DNA of 64,000 nucleotides from Castellaniella sp. S9 (GTDB taxonomy: Bacteria; Pseudomonadota; Gammaproteobacteria; Burkholderiales; Burkholderiaceae_B): assembly GCF_027257175.1 (NCBI RefSeq), contig NZ_JAPFGD010000006.1:216570-280569 (forward strand). Reading direction: 5' to 3'. This document shows positions 1 to 9,243 of this stretch, in pieces (position 1 is the stretch's first letter; each line of letters starts with the position of its first letter). Position numbers and translations under genes: made by a program. The notes beneath the pieces are model-generated. The model worked only from the letters and a program-made list of their open reading frames with translations, was not told the origin of the DNA and ran no database searches.

Positions 1-1
1 C

Positions 2-523
2 GCCGGCGAAAAAGTGCCGGAGGAATTCAACGTCATCATCGAGATCCCGATGAATGCGGATCCCGTCAAATACGAGGTGGACAAGACCTCGGGCGCGGTG
101 TTCGTCGACCGTTTCATGATGACGGCCATGCATTACCCCTGCAATTACGGCTACATCCCGCAGACGATCTCGGACGACGGCGATCCGGTCGACGTGCTGG
201 TCATGGCGCCGTTTCCCATCCAGGTGGGCGCCGTCATCCGCTGCCGCGCCCTGGGCGTGATGCAGATGGAGGACGAGGCCGGCGGTGACGCCAAGCTGCT
301 GGCGCGTCCCGTCGACAAGCTCTATCCCCCTTACCGCGACATCCAATCCACCGACGACCTGCCGGCCGAGGAACTGGCCCGCATCCAACACTTCTTCGAG
401 CACTACAAGGACCTCGAGAAAGGCAAGTGGGTCAAGGTGTCCGGCTGGGCCGGCATCGACGCCGCCAAGCGCGAGATCCTCGATTCCGCGGCGCGCTATC
501 AACAATCGGGGCAGGCGGCATGA
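2..523 (+). CDS. ppa: Inorganic pyrophosphatase, 5' end outside window
   Basis: Family I soluble inorganic pyrophosphatase, which hydrolyses cytoplasmic PPi to phosphate and drives biosynthetic reactions forward. The reading frame is open from base 2 and reads [16 protein letters not shown]; the GTG at 14 is an internal valine, so the true start lies left of the window. The signature DGDPVDV, whose aspartates bind Mg2+, is present, as are the usual KYEVDK and [12 protein letters not shown] stretches. The 3' end TGA overlaps the next gene's ATG (ATGA), suggesting translational coupling. The visible part is about 173 residues, close to the full family length. Confidence 0.96.
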   Translation, partial: AGEKVPEEFNVIIEIPMNADPVKYEVDKTSGAVFVDRFMMTAMHYPCNYGYIPQTISDDGDPVDVLVMAPFPIQVGAVIRCRALGVMQMEDEAGGDAKLLARPVDKLYPPYRDIQSTDDLPAEELARIQHFFEHYKDLEKGKWVKVSGWAGIDAAKREILDSAARYQQSGQAA

Positions 524-1218
524 ATACCGTATTCCCCACGCCCGAGGGGGGCACACTACTGGTGGCGGGGTCGGACGCCGCCTTTCCCGTGCGGCGCGTC
601 TACTGCGTGGGCCGCAACTATGCCGATCATGCCCGTGAAATGGGCGATTCGGGCCGCGAGCCTCCGTTCTTCTTCGCCAAGCCGGGCGACGCGGTGCTCA
701 GCATCGCCGACGGCGAGGTCGGCACCATGCCGTATCCGCCACGCACCCAGGACCTGCACCACGAGATCGAACTGGTCGCCGCGCTGGGCTCGGGCGGGCG
801 CGACCTGACGGCCGAGCAGGCGGCCGCCTGCGTCTGGGGCTATGCCATTGGCCTGGACATGACGCGCCGTGACCTGCAGGGCGCGGCCAAGAAATCCGGC
901 CGGCCCTGGGAGGTCGGCAAGGCTTTCGACCACAGCGCCCCGATCGGCCCGGTCCACCCGATCGCCGCCACCGGCGCGCTGTCGCAGGGGCGCATCGCCC
1001 TGACCGTCAACGGCCAGGAACGCCAGGTCGGCGACCTGTCCGACATGATCTGGTCGGTGCCCGAGGCACTCGCCTACCTGTCGACCCTGTTTGAACTCAA
1101 GGCCGGCGACCTGGTCTTCACCGGTACGCCCGCGGGCGTGGGCGCGGTGGTGCCCGGCGACCTGCTGGAGGGCACGATCGAGGGGCTGGGCGCCCTGCAG
1201 GTGCGCATCGGCGCCTGA
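520..1218 (+). CDS. Fumarylacetoacetate hydrolase (FAH) family protein
   Basis: A 232-residue single-domain FAH-fold enzyme. The family includes acylpyruvases, oxaloacetate decarboxylases and 2-keto-4-pentenoate hydratase-like enzymes; the substrate cannot be read from sequence. The metal-binding pattern is visible: HHEIELV supplies two glutamates and GLDMTRRD supplies the aspartate. The N-terminal [10 protein letters not shown] and C-terminal [10 protein letters not shown] blocks are also typical. The start ATG at 520 overlaps the ppa stop by 4 bp; an in-frame codon at 427 would lie deep inside ppa and was rejected. Confidence 0.9.
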   Translation: MNTVFPTPEGGTLLVAGSDAAFPVRRVYCVGRNYADHAREMGDSGREPPFFFAKPGDAVLSIADGEVGTMPYPPRTQDLHHEIELVAALGSGGRDLTAEQAAACVWGYAIGLDMTRRDLQGAAKKSGRPWEVGKAFDHSAPIGPVHPIAATGALSQGRIALTVNGQERQVGDLSDMIWSVPEALAYLSTLFELKAGDLVFTGTPAGVGAVVPGDLLEGTIEGLGALQVRIGA

Positions 1219-1239
1219 TTTCGGCTAGGCCGGTCCCTG

Positions 1240-1276
1240 ACGGGGCGGGGCGCGATCCGTTCGCGCGCCGCCCCGT
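1240..1276 (+). terminator. GC-rich hairpin, possible terminator
   Basis: ACGGGGCGG at 1240-1248 pairs with CCGCCCCGT at 1268-1276, with additional GC pairing inside the loop. It lies between the FAH gene and the Tad operon. No clear T-run follows (GTCGTTTGC), so termination is plausible but unproven. Confidence 0.4.
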
Positions 1277-1366
1277 GTCGTTTGCGGCCGCCTCGGCTTG
1301 CGCGAATAGCCGGCCGGTGGCGGGCGATGCACACTGGGCTCCTCACAGGATCGAGGAGGGCCCGAC

Positions 1367-1639
1367 ATGCGGCGCATCCAGACAGGCAAACGGCAGCGCG
1401 GCCAGGGCATGGTCGAATACATGATCGTCGTCGCCCTCGTGGCGGTGGCCGCCATCGCGGTGTACCAGACCTTCGGTCAGGTGATTCGCGCGCAGACCGC
1501 CGCCATGGCCAAGGAAATCGCCGGCGAGGACGGCACGGCGCAATCGCGCGCGGCACAGGCCGCCGCCGAGGCGGGGGCCGAGCAGGCAGCAGCCAAGACC
1601 CTCAAGTCCTTCACCGGCAACGCCGGTGCGGCGCAGTGA
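1367..1639 (+). CDS. flp: Flp-type pilin (type IVb prepilin)
   Basis: A 90-residue major pilin candidate of the Tad/Flp pilus. The class-defining motif is present: a short basic leader ending in Gly, then QGMVEY, which fits cleavage before four residues plus Glu-Tyr, followed by a hydrophobic assembly segment (IVVALVAVAAIAVY). The C-terminal half is Ala/Glu rich. A strong ribosome site (GAGGAGG at 1353-1359) lies 7 bases before the ATG. It is the first gene of the operon, two bases before the next gene. No second flp copy is in the window, and the cognate prepilin peptidase is not visible either. Confidence 0.88.
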   Translation: MRRIQTGKRQRGQGMVEYMIVVALVAVAAIAVYQTFGQVIRAQTAAMAKEIAGEDGTAQSRAAQAAAEAGAEQAAAKTLKSFTGNAGAAQ

Positions 1640-1640
1640 C

Positions 1641-2957
1641 ATGGCTGCGTGTCGTCGCCAGGACGGCCAGGTGCTGGTGCTGGGCATGCTGCTGGCCGCC
1701 GCCCTGTCGCTGGCGCTGCTGCGCTATTTCTCGGCGGGCCAGGTGCTCGCGGCCAAGGTGCGGCAGGTTCACGGCCTGGATGCCGCGGCCTATAGCGGCG
1801 CGCTGGTCCAGGCCCGCGCGCTGAACATGCTGGCCTATTTGAACCGCGCGCAGCTTGCCCACCAACTGGCCATGGCGCACCTGGTGACCTTGGGCAGTTG
1901 GGCCTTGTTCGGCGGGGCCGAGGCGGGGCAGGTGGCGCGCGGCAATCCCCCGGCCCATCTGATCGGGATGCTGTTCGGGGCCGACCACGGGCGGGCCTAC
2001 CTGGCCGCCGCCCGGGCGGCCGGGCTGGATGAATGGGCGCGTGAGGAGGGGGCACTGGGACGCGCCCACGCGGCCCATGACCGCCAAGTCCACGCTCTCT
2101 ATGCGGGGCTGTCCCGCGATGTCGCGACGACGGCGCCCGAGGCCCGTATGGCGGCCATCCGTGCGGTTCTTCGGGCGCATTATCCCGAGCGGCCCGAGGG
2201 CGACCTGCGCGTGGCGCTCTTGCATGACGAATGGCCCGCGCTGCTGCGGCGGCATGCACCCGATCAGGATCTGCGCGAGCTGGTGCAGGGCATCGCCGGC
2301 CTGTATCCCTTCCTCGGACCGCGCGATCATACGGCCCGCAACGCCTGGGCGGTGGATGCCCGTTGCCCGATGCTGCGCCACCAGCTTCGGCGGCGCGGCC
2401 AGACGGCCATGGATGCCGCCGGCCGCTGGCAGGCGACGGACACCCAGTCCTTCCATGCCTTGCGGGCCAATCGCTGGATAGGGTGCTATTACCGCGAATA
2501 TGCCATGGGCTGGGCCTGGATCCCCGCGCAGGCCGGCGCGATCATGGCGGGGGAATACTCGGACGCCGCGCCCGAGGATTTCTCCGAACAAGACTTCTGG
2601 CGCTGGGTCCAGGATGCCACCGACTGGAGCCTGCTCGACCAAAGCGACAACCCGATCGCCAATTCCTATGCGGTGCGGACCAGGCCAAAATGGCAGGCCG
2701 GCGGCCTGGCGCCGTATTACGACATGGCGTCGACCGGCCCCCAGGGCGTGGCGGGATTCGAGCTGCACTTGTCCATCGACGGTCCGGAAGGCCTGGTCGT
2801 GCAGACGCGCAGCGCCGCCCACAGCTACTTCGTCCGGCCAGGTCCCCGCGCGGACGGCCTGGACGAGGCCCCCAATCTCTTTCAACCTTATTGGTTGGCG
2901 CGGCTTGCGCCGATGCGGTCCGCGGCCTCGTCCGCCGGAGAGCTGACATGGCGATGA
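1641..2957 (+). CDS. TadG-like Flp pilus-assembly protein
   Basis: A 438-residue protein with one N-terminal membrane segment (about residues 9-30, GQVLVLGMLLAAALSLALL) preceded by a short basic stretch with a GQ motif. This is the arrangement of TadE/TadG-type minor pilins. The remainder is a large predicted periplasmic region with no motif I recognise. The ATG at 1641, just after the flp stop, is preferred to a GTG at 1626 inside flp. The 3' end overlaps the next gene by 10 bp. The role in pilus assembly is inferred from locus position and topology. Confidence 0.7.
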   Translation: MAACRRQDGQVLVLGMLLAAALSLALLRYFSAGQVLAAKVRQVHGLDAAAYSGALVQARALNMLAYLNRAQLAHQLAMAHLVTLGSWALFGGAEAGQVARGNPPAHLIGMLFGADHGRAYLAAARAAGLDEWAREEGALGRAHAAHDRQVHALYAGLSRDVATTAPEARMAAIRAVLRAHYPERPEGDLRVALLHDEWPALLRRHAPDQDLRELVQGIAGLYPFLGPRDHTARNAWAVDARCPMLRHQLRRRGQTAMDAAGRWQATDTQSFHALRANRWIGCYYREYAMGWAWIPAQAGAIMAGEYSDAAPEDFSEQDFWRWVQDATDWSLLDQSDNPIANSYAVRTRPKWQAGGLAPYYDMASTGPQGVAGFELHLSIDGPEGLVVQTRSAAHSYFVRPGPRADGLDEAPNLFQPYWLARLAPMRSAASSAGELTWR

Positions 2958-3658
2958 CGGCGCAGCGCGGGCAGGCCCTGGTCGAAGCCCTGGTGGTGAT
3001 GGGCGTTCTTGCCGGCGGCTGGCTGGCCGCCGCCTGGCTCGGCCGCTTGCGCGACATCGACTTGCAGGCTTTGCATGCGAGCCGCCATCAGGCTTTTGCT
3101 CACGCGCATCAAGGCGTGGCGGCGCCTGCGATGATGCCCGCGGATTCATATTTCACGGGTGCGGGGCAGCATTGGGCAAGCCGGCATGATGCCCCTGTGC
3201 TTGCCGGCGTCGGCGCTCGATGGCTCCAGGCGGCGCAGGCTCCTCATCGCCAGCTGGGCGATTCCGTCGCTGCCGGGCCGGCGATCCGCCGCGAGCTGCG
3301 GCTGGGGGATGAGGCCGTCCGGATCGCCGAGGTCGACCTGGCGACCGCAGGCGTCCAGGGCGTCGAGGGCGGCCTGCGCGACTTTGATCGCCGCGCGCTA
3401 CGGTGGGTGCGCCATACCGCGATCCTGCGGGGTGAGGGGGCGGCGCCGGGGGATGCGCAGGTCCAGGCTGTGCTGGCGGGCGCAGGCACGCTGTGGGCGG
3501 ATGCGGCGGGCCATTCAGCGGGGCTTGGGCGCAGCGTCGATGCGCGGATGCGGCCGGTGGATGCGCCCTGGGGCCGGGCCGGCCTGCAGGACGACTGGCT
3601 GACGCCCTGGGCGGGCATGCTGCCCGCCCGCCACCTGCGTATCGGGGAACAGCCATGA
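2948..3658 (+). CDS. TadE/TadF-like minor pilin or pilus-assembly protein
   Basis: A 236-residue protein with an N-terminal prepilin-like block (RGQALVEALVVMGVLAG): Gly, four residues, then Glu5 and a hydrophobic helix. This fits TadE/TadF pseudopilins, which are processed like Flp. The rest is a predicted periplasmic domain without a recognisable catalytic motif. ATG 2948 overlaps the preceding stop; ATG 2954 (MTAQRGQ) is an equally possible start. The stop overlaps the next gene's ATG by 4 bp. The assignment depends mainly on the N-terminus and operon context. Confidence 0.66.
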   Translation: MAMTAQRGQALVEALVVMGVLAGGWLAAAWLGRLRDIDLQALHASRHQAFAHAHQGVAAPAMMPADSYFTGAGQHWASRHDAPVLAGVGARWLQAAQAPHRQLGDSVAAGPAIRRELRLGDEAVRIAEVDLATAGVQGVEGGLRDFDRRALRWVRHTAILRGEGAAPGDAQVQAVLAGAGTLWADAAGHSAGLGRSVDARMRPVDAPWGRAGLQDDWLTPWAGMLPARHLRIGEQP

Positions 3659-4317
3659 GGCTCATCCGGCTGTCCCGCGGCCTTGTGCTCGTGTTGACGC
3701 TCACAAGCCTTTGCGCCCATGCCGGCGCGCTCACGACTGGGCCGGGCGATGCGTGGCCGGATTGGCGCTGGGGGCCGCGGCAGGATGTCGATCTCCCGGG
3801 CGCGCGGCTGACCCAGCACCCGTTCGAGGCCGACTCGCCACCCGCCCAGTCGGCCCGCCGGCTCGCGGGGCTACGCGATATGGTGTTCGATCGACTGGCG
3901 ATCATCGAGGGCGGCATTGTCCTGTCCGGTGTCCGGGACGGCGCCCACTGGTTCGGCTGGTTGCGTCCGGGCGCCCGAGGCACACGGGGCATGGTGTCGG
4001 TGCTGACGCCCATACCGACTTCCGGGCAGGGGGCCGGCGTCCCCTTGCCCGCGGGCGTGCGAACACTGACCCGGGTGACCCAGCGCGAAGGCGCGGCACG
4101 GCTCACGATCGCCAGCCATGCGCATCCGGACGAGGCGGCCGGCCTGCGGCCCGCGATCCGGCGGCTGCTGGTTCATGACGGTTGGCGTCCCGCCGAGGCC
4201 GGTTGGCCCGGCGGCGAGGCCTGGCGGCGGCCGGGGGCATTCCTGCAGGTGCGCATCCAGCCGCAGGGGTCGCATTCGATCATCTGGACCTGGTATCGCG
4301 AGGGGGACGAACCATGA
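3655..4317 (+). CDS. Secreted hypothetical protein of the Tad locus
   Basis: A 220-residue protein with a clear N-terminal signal peptide (basic start, LVLVLTLTSLCAHAGA, likely cleavage after an AHA/AGA site). I do not recognise the mature domain. It has many Trp and Gly residues and no additional membrane segment. ATGA overlaps at both ends tie it to the TadE-like gene and cpaB, so it is probably made with the pilus machine and acts in the periplasm. Function unknown. Confidence 0.7.
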   Translation: MRLIRLSRGLVLVLTLTSLCAHAGALTTGPGDAWPDWRWGPRQDVDLPGARLTQHPFEADSPPAQSARRLAGLRDMVFDRLAIIEGGIVLSGVRDGAHWFGWLRPGARGTRGMVSVLTPIPTSGQGAGVPLPAGVRTLTRVTQREGAARLTIASHAHPDEAAGLRPAIRRLLVHDGWRPAEAGWPGGEAWRRPGAFLQVRIQPQGSHSIIWTWYREGDEP

Positions 4318-5231
4318 GACGGTTTCGGATGCCGCGCAGCGCCGTGCTGGGCGTGCTGGCCCTGTCTGCGGGCTTGCTGGCGGCCTGGGCGCTCGACGCC
4401 CACGTGCGCGAACGGGTCGCCGGCATCGAGGCGCGGGCCCGCGTACCCATGGCCGAACGCGTCGTGGCTGCGCACGATCTGCCGGCCGGCACCCGCCTGC
4501 GTGCCGAACATCTGGCCTTGCGTCGCATGCCGCTCGAATGGCTCAGCAGCGACAGTGTGCCGGCCGCGCGCCACGCCGGCCTGCTGGATACCGTACTGAC
4601 GGCTCCGCTCAAGGCGGGCGATCCGGTCCTGCTGGCACACACCCAGGCCGCCGGCCCCGCGTTCTCCAGCCAGCTGGCTCTGGGCAGGCGTGCCATCACC
4701 TTGCCGGTCGACCAGATCAATTCCTTGTCGGGCCTGCTGCAGCCGGGGGACCTGATCGATTTGTATGTCTCCTTCGAATACCAGCGGCGCCGGATGACGG
4801 CACCGCTGCTGCAGGGGGTGCTGGTGTTGGCGACCGGCCGCGCCACTCGTTTCGACGGGGGCGCGGAAGGCACGTATTCCACTGTGACGCTCGATGCGGC
4901 GCCCGAGGATGTGGTCAAGCTCGTCGCCGCCCGGCAGGGCGGTTCGATCACGGCCATCCTCCGGCATCCGGACGATCCGCTGGCTGACCGCCGTGCGGTA
5001 CGCGGCGACCTGGCCGCCTTGTTGGGCGTGGCCTCGGCGCCGCCACCGCCGCGCCGCAAGGGTGCCACGGTCGTCTATGGCACGAACGCGGGCGGACGCG
5101 TGCCGGGCCTGAACAGCCCGGCGCCCTCCGCGGCGCGGCCGGCGGGCCTGTTCGACCTGCCCGAGGCCCAGGCGCTGGCCAGCGCCTGGATGCAGGCGGC
5201 GCGCGACATGTCCGACGAGGCCGAACCATGA
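4314..5231 (+). CDS. cpaB: Flp pilus assembly protein CpaB/RcpC
   Basis: A 305-residue CpaB-family protein. One N-terminal membrane helix (about residues 8-26) is followed by a SAF domain that starts near residue 46 (MAERVVAAHDLPAGTRLRAEHL). A central RcpC domain carries the typical GRRAITLPVDQINSLSGLLQPGDLIDLYV block. CpaB works in the periplasm with the secretin of the Tad secretion machine. The start ATG overlaps the previous stop (ATGA), and the stop overlaps cpaC the same way. The C-terminal 60 residues are Pro/Ala rich and poorly conserved. Confidence 0.88.
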   Translation: MRRFRMPRSAVLGVLALSAGLLAAWALDAHVRERVAGIEARARVPMAERVVAAHDLPAGTRLRAEHLALRRMPLEWLSSDSVPAARHAGLLDTVLTAPLKAGDPVLLAHTQAAGPAFSSQLALGRRAITLPVDQINSLSGLLQPGDLIDLYVSFEYQRRRMTAPLLQGVLVLATGRATRFDGGAEGTYSTVTLDAAPEDVVKLVAARQGGSITAILRHPDDPLADRRAVRGDLAALLGVASAPPPPRRKGATVVYGTNAGGRVPGLNSPAPSAARPAGLFDLPEAQALASAWMQAARDMSDEAEP

Positions 5232-6664
5232 TCGCCCGCCGGATTGCGGCTCCCCGCCTCGCGGGCGGGATCCCGCGCCGCGCGCAACGCGCGCGCGGCC
5301 GCTGGCTGGGCCTCTTGTGTTGTGCATGCGTGGCTGCCCGTATGGCGGTCGCCTTCGCCGATACGCAGCTGCCGATGCAGGTGGGCGAGGTTCGCGTGCT
5401 GGGCATTCCCGACGCGCTGCGGGTGGCCGTGGGCGATGGGCAGGTGCTCAAGGCCATCAGCACGGACGATCACGAGGTCATCGTCTTCGCGCGCCGCCAG
5501 GGTTCCAGCGCCCTGCACGTCTGGGCGGCCGATGGCCACGTCCATCGCTACATGGTCGAAGTCGCCGCCGAGGGCGCACGCCAATTGCAGCACGAACTGC
5601 GCGGCATGATCGAACGCATTCCCGGCGCGCGGGTCAGTGTCGTCGGGGACAAGCTGGTGGTCGAAGGCGATGACCTGTCCGATGCGGATCGCCAACGTGT
5701 GGCCGAACTCGGCCGGCGCTATCCCCAGTTGCTGGATTTCACCAGCACGGTCGGCTGGGACCGGATGGTCCTGCTCGATGTGCAGGTCGTCGAGGTCCCG
5801 CGTTCGCTGGCGCGCGAACTGGGGCTGCGCTGGTCCGCCGCGCCCGAGGGCGGGGTGAATGCATCGCTGGCCTGGGACGGCGGTTCCACGCGCCACGCGG
5901 ACCGCCCGGGCCAGACCGTGGTGCCCATCGGTTTCCCGGCGCGGGCCTTGGCGGGCTACTTCGGGGTCAACGCGCTGCTCTCGGCCCGCATCGAGGCGCT
6001 GGCGCAGGAAGGGCGCGCCGTGGTGCTTGCACAGCCGCAACTGCTGGCGCGCAGCGGCGCCACCGCCGAGTTCCTCGCGGGGGGCGAAATGCCCTACAGC
6101 ACGGTGGACCAGAATGGCCAGACCCGCACCGCCTTCAAGCCCTACGGCGTATCCTTGCGCATCACCCCCTCGGTCGAGCGCGGCGGCGCGGTGCGCTCGC
6201 GCATCGAGGTCGAAGTCAGCTCCATCGATACCACGCTGTCGGTGCCCGAGGGCCCGTCGCTCAAGACCCGGCGCGCCGCCACCGAATTCAACGTCCGCTC
6301 CGGTGAAACCCTGGTATTGGCCGGCTTCCTGTCGCGTGATGTTTCCAGCAATATCGACAAGATTCCCGGCCTGGGCGACCTGCCGGTCTTGGGCGCGCTG
6401 TTTCGGTCGACCCGTTTCCAGCGCAACGAAACAGAGCTCGCCATTCTCGTGACGCCGGTGCTGGTTTCGGCCCAGCATCCCGGTACGCGCTTGCGCGCGG
6501 AGCGGGCCGCCTCGATTCTGCGCCAGGCGTTTCCCGAACCGACGCGCCTCATGCTGCCGGCCATGTCGGATCTGCCGCAGCCGCAGCCGACCGGGGATGG
6601 TGCCCGGTGGGATCCGCGCGGCCGTGGTCCCGGATCCCAATGGCGCGCGGGGGGCGGACCATGA
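5228..6664 (+). CDS. cpaC: Tad pilus outer-membrane secretin CpaC/RcpA
   Basis: A 478-residue secretin that forms the outer-membrane channel for Flp pili. After a basic N-terminus and signal segment comes the pilus-formation N domain (about 45-120), a BON-like stretch (ELRGMIERIPGARVSVVGDKLVVEG) and the secretin domain (about 255-425). The latter contains VVLAQPQLLARSG, FLAGGEMPY and GLGDLPVLGALFRS. The signal segment is preceded by an unusually long basic leader of about 28 residues, so a shorter protein starting inside it is possible. Start and stop both overlap neighbours by 4 bp. Confidence 0.92.
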   Translation: MIARRIAAPRLAGGIPRRAQRARGRWLGLLCCACVAARMAVAFADTQLPMQVGEVRVLGIPDALRVAVGDGQVLKAISTDDHEVIVFARRQGSSALHVWAADGHVHRYMVEVAAEGARQLQHELRGMIERIPGARVSVVGDKLVVEGDDLSDADRQRVAELGRRYPQLLDFTSTVGWDRMVLLDVQVVEVPRSLARELGLRWSAAPEGGVNASLAWDGGSTRHADRPGQTVVPIGFPARALAGYFGVNALLSARIEALAQEGRAVVLAQPQLLARSGATAEFLAGGEMPYSTVDQNGQTRTAFKPYGVSLRITPSVERGGAVRSRIEVEVSSIDTTLSVPEGPSLKTRRAATEFNVRSGETLVLAGFLSRDVSSNIDKIPGLGDLPVLGALFRSTRFQRNETELAILVTPVLVSAQHPGTRLRAERAASILRQAFPEPTRLMLPAMSDLPQPQPTGDGARWDPRGRGPGSQWRAGGGP

Positions 6665-8388
6665 TGGACGTCGTCCTGGAATTCGAGGACGGCCGGCGGA
6701 TTCCCCAACGCCTCGCGCTGCCCTTGTCCATCGGCCGGGACGAGGACAGCGGCCTGCGGATCCGCGCCTGGCGCGTCGCCCGGCGCCACGCGTGCATCAT
6801 GATGCGCGAGGGCGAAGTCTGGATCGAGGATTTCGGTTCGCTGGCGGGCACGGAGGTCAATGGACGGCGCGTCGCCCTGTATGGCCCTCTGGATGTGAAC
6901 GACGAGATCGTCATCGGTCCTTGCCTGTTGCGCGTGCTGGCCTTGCCCGGTTCGTCGCGTCGTCCGCTGCGGGCGCCCTCCGGCGCTGCGGTATCCGGCC
7001 CCGTCCCCGGTCCTGACTCCCGGCATGGGAATGATCCGGCGACACCGATCTCTGCCGAGGATGCGCCGGCGCCGATCGCCGAGCCGCACGAGAGGCGCTT
7101 GCCGGCGGCCGAGGGGCTGGCGTTGCGCCGCCGCTTGCATGATCGCCTGATCGAGGCCTTGCAGCTCAGGCGCCGGGACATCGGCCTGATGAGCGACGAA
7201 GCCTTGCGGGCCGAGGCGGCAAAAGTCCTGTCGGCCCTGATTGCCGAGGACGAGGCGCCGCCGCCGGACCATGAGCGCGGCGCGCTCGTGCGTGACCTGC
7301 TCGACGAGGCCGTGGGTCTGGGACCGCTGGAGGCTTTGCTGGCCGATCCAGAGATCACCGAGATCATGGTGAACCGGCATGACGAGATCTTCATCGAGGC
7401 CCGCGGCCGGCTGCGGCGCCACCCGCGCGCCTTCAGCAGCGAGCAGGCCGTGCTGGGGGTGATCGAGCGCATCGTGGCGCCTCTGGGCCGGCGCATCGAC
7501 GACAGCTCGCCCATGGTCGATGCGCGCCTGCGCGACGGTTCGCGGGTCAATGCGGTGATCGCCCCGATCGCCCTGCGGGGCGCCAGCCTCACCATACGCA
7601 AATTCCCCGCGCGGCGGCTGGGCATGGCGGATCTGCTGGCCGTGGGCGCCCTGGACGCGTCCATCGCCGAATTCCTGCAGGCTTGCGTGCGCCATAAAAA
7701 GAACCTGATCGTCTCCGGCGGGACGGGGTCCGGCAAGACCAGCCTCCTCAATATTCTCTCGAATGCGATTCCGGAGGGCGAGCGCGTGGTGACCATCGAG
7801 GATGCGGCGGAGCTTCGCCTGAATCACCAGCACCTGGTCAGCCTGGAGGCCAGGCCGGCCAACCTGGAGGGCCGCGGGCGGATCGAGATCCGCGATCTGG
7901 TGCGCAATGCCCTGCGCATGCGGCCGGACCGTATCGTCGTCGGCGAATGCCGGGGCGGCGAGGCCTTCGACATGCTGGCCGCCATGAACACGGGGCACGA
8001 GGGATCCCTCACTACCCTGCACGCGAACAGTCCGCGCGATGCGCTGGGCAGGCTCGAGACCATGATCCTCATGGCCGGGATGGACCTGCCGTTGGCGGCG
8101 GTGCGCGAGCACGTCGCCTCCAGCATCGACGTCATCGTCCAGTTGTCGCGCACGCCGGACGGCCGCCGCATGGTGAGTTCCGTGGTGGAGCTCACCGGCA
8201 TGGAAGGCGGGCGCATCCAGCTGCAGGAACTCTTCCATGGGCAGGCCGGGCCGCCCGCGCTGTATGCGGGCTGTGGCATCCTGCCGGATTGCTTCGCGCA
8301 GCAGCCCCATGCCTTCGAGGCCTCGTTATTCTCGCGTCGTACGGTGTGCGAGGACGGTCAGGCCGCCGCTTTCGGGGAATCTCCATGA
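6661..8388 (+). CDS. cpaF: Tad secretion ATPase CpaF/TadA with N-terminal FHA domain
   Basis: A 575-residue fusion. Residues about 1-95 form an FHA fold (IGRDED at 24-29, RRHA at 41-44, GTEVNG at 63-68). A linker of about 60 residues follows, then a complete CpaF hexameric ATPase. Walker A GGTGSGKT is at 353-360, the Asp box is VVTIEDAAELRL, the Walker B region is DRIVVGECRGGEAFDML, and the His box is TTLHANSP. The enzyme powers pilin polymerisation at the inner membrane with TadB/TadC. In the FHA domain the usual SRxH serine is Ala40 and the SNGT asparagine is Ala62, so phosphothreonine binding may be altered. Both ends overlap neighbours by 4 bp. Confidence 0.93.
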   Translation: MMDVVLEFEDGRRIPQRLALPLSIGRDEDSGLRIRAWRVARRHACIMMREGEVWIEDFGSLAGTEVNGRRVALYGPLDVNDEIVIGPCLLRVLALPGSSRRPLRAPSGAAVSGPVPGPDSRHGNDPATPISAEDAPAPIAEPHERRLPAAEGLALRRRLHDRLIEALQLRRRDIGLMSDEALRAEAAKVLSALIAEDEAPPPDHERGALVRDLLDEAVGLGPLEALLADPEITEIMVNRHDEIFIEARGRLRRHPRAFSSEQAVLGVIERIVAPLGRRIDDSSPMVDARLRDGSRVNAVIAPIALRGASLTIRKFPARRLGMADLLAVGALDASIAEFLQACVRHKKNLIVSGGTGSGKTSLLNILSNAIPEGERVVTIEDAAELRLNHQHLVSLEARPANLEGRGRIEIRDLVRNALRMRPDRIVVGECRGGEAFDMLAAMNTGHEGSLTTLHANSPRDALGRLETMILMAGMDLPLAAVREHVASSIDVIVQLSRTPDGRRMVSSVVELTGMEGGRIQLQELFHGQAGPPALYAGCGILPDCFAQQPHAFEASLFSRRTVCEDGQAAAFGESP

Positions 8389-9233
8389 GCTTGTGGTGGA
8401 CACTGGTCCCGGTCTTCTGCCTGGCCGCGGGCGGCGCCTGGTGGGCGCTGGGCGCCCTGGCGCGCGGCTGGCGGGTCTATGAAACCAGCCTGAAGGAGGA
8501 CGCTCGTGTCCAGCTCGATGAATTCTTCCTGTTCCTGGATCCCGCGCACCTGTGGGCGGCCTTGACCGTTGCGGGTCTTGCTGTCGGGATCCTGCTGGCC
8601 TGGATCGCCGGGCAATGGTGGCTGGGACCCGCCGCCGTGGCGCTGGCGCTGCCGATGCCGCGGCTTGCTTTGCGGCGCTTCAGGACGCGGCGCGCCCGCC
8701 GCTTCGACGAGCAATTGCCCGAACTGGTCCAGGCGCTGGCGGGCGCCTTGCGGGCGGGATCCGGTCTGCAGCCCGCCTTGCGGCACATCGTGTCGCGCTC
8801 CCCGGCGCCGCTGTCCCAGGAGTTCGGCTTGCTGCTGCGCGAACAGCGCATGGGCCTCGGTTTTCAAGAGGCGCTGGCGCACCTGCGCACGCGCATGCCG
8901 ACGGAGGCCTGCGGGCTGGTGGTGTCCGCCCTGGGCGTTGCGGCGCAAAGCGGCGGCGGCCTGTCCGATACCCTGGAGGGCATTGCGCAGACCTTGCGGG
9001 CGCGTCACCATTGGCAGGGCAGGGTGCGCGCCCTGACCGCGCAGGGCCGCCTGCAGAGCTGGGTCATGGCCGGCTTGCCGCTGGCCATGATCGCGATCCT
9101 GCATCGCCTCGAGCCCGAGGCCATGGCGCTGCTGTGGACGACCGTGCCGGGATGGATGGTGCTGTCGGCGGTCCTGGCCCTCGAGGTCCTGGGCATCGTG
9201 CTGATCCAGCGCATCATGGCGATCGATCTCTGA
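8385..9233 (+). CDS. tadB: Tad pilus inner-membrane platform protein TadB
   Basis: A 282-residue type II secretion F-domain protein. Two N-terminal membrane segments are followed by the cytoplasmic F domain (about 105-230, with FDEQLPELVQALAGALRAG and a GGGLSDTLEGIA motif) and two C-terminal membrane helices. With TadC it forms the inner-membrane platform acted on by CpaF. ATG 8385 overlaps the cpaF stop (ATGA); upstream in-frame codons lie within cpaF. Length and topology are normal for TadB. Confidence 0.92.
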   Translation: MSLWWTLVPVFCLAAGGAWWALGALARGWRVYETSLKEDARVQLDEFFLFLDPAHLWAALTVAGLAVGILLAWIAGQWWLGPAAVALALPMPRLALRRFRTRRARRFDEQLPELVQALAGALRAGSGLQPALRHIVSRSPAPLSQEFGLLLREQRMGLGFQEALAHLRTRMPTEACGLVVSALGVAAQSGGGLSDTLEGIAQTLRARHHWQGRVRALTAQGRLQSWVMAGLPLAMIAILHRLEPEAMALLWTTVPGWMVLSAVLALEVLGIVLIQRIMAIDL

Positions 9234-9243
9234 GGGCCCGGCC

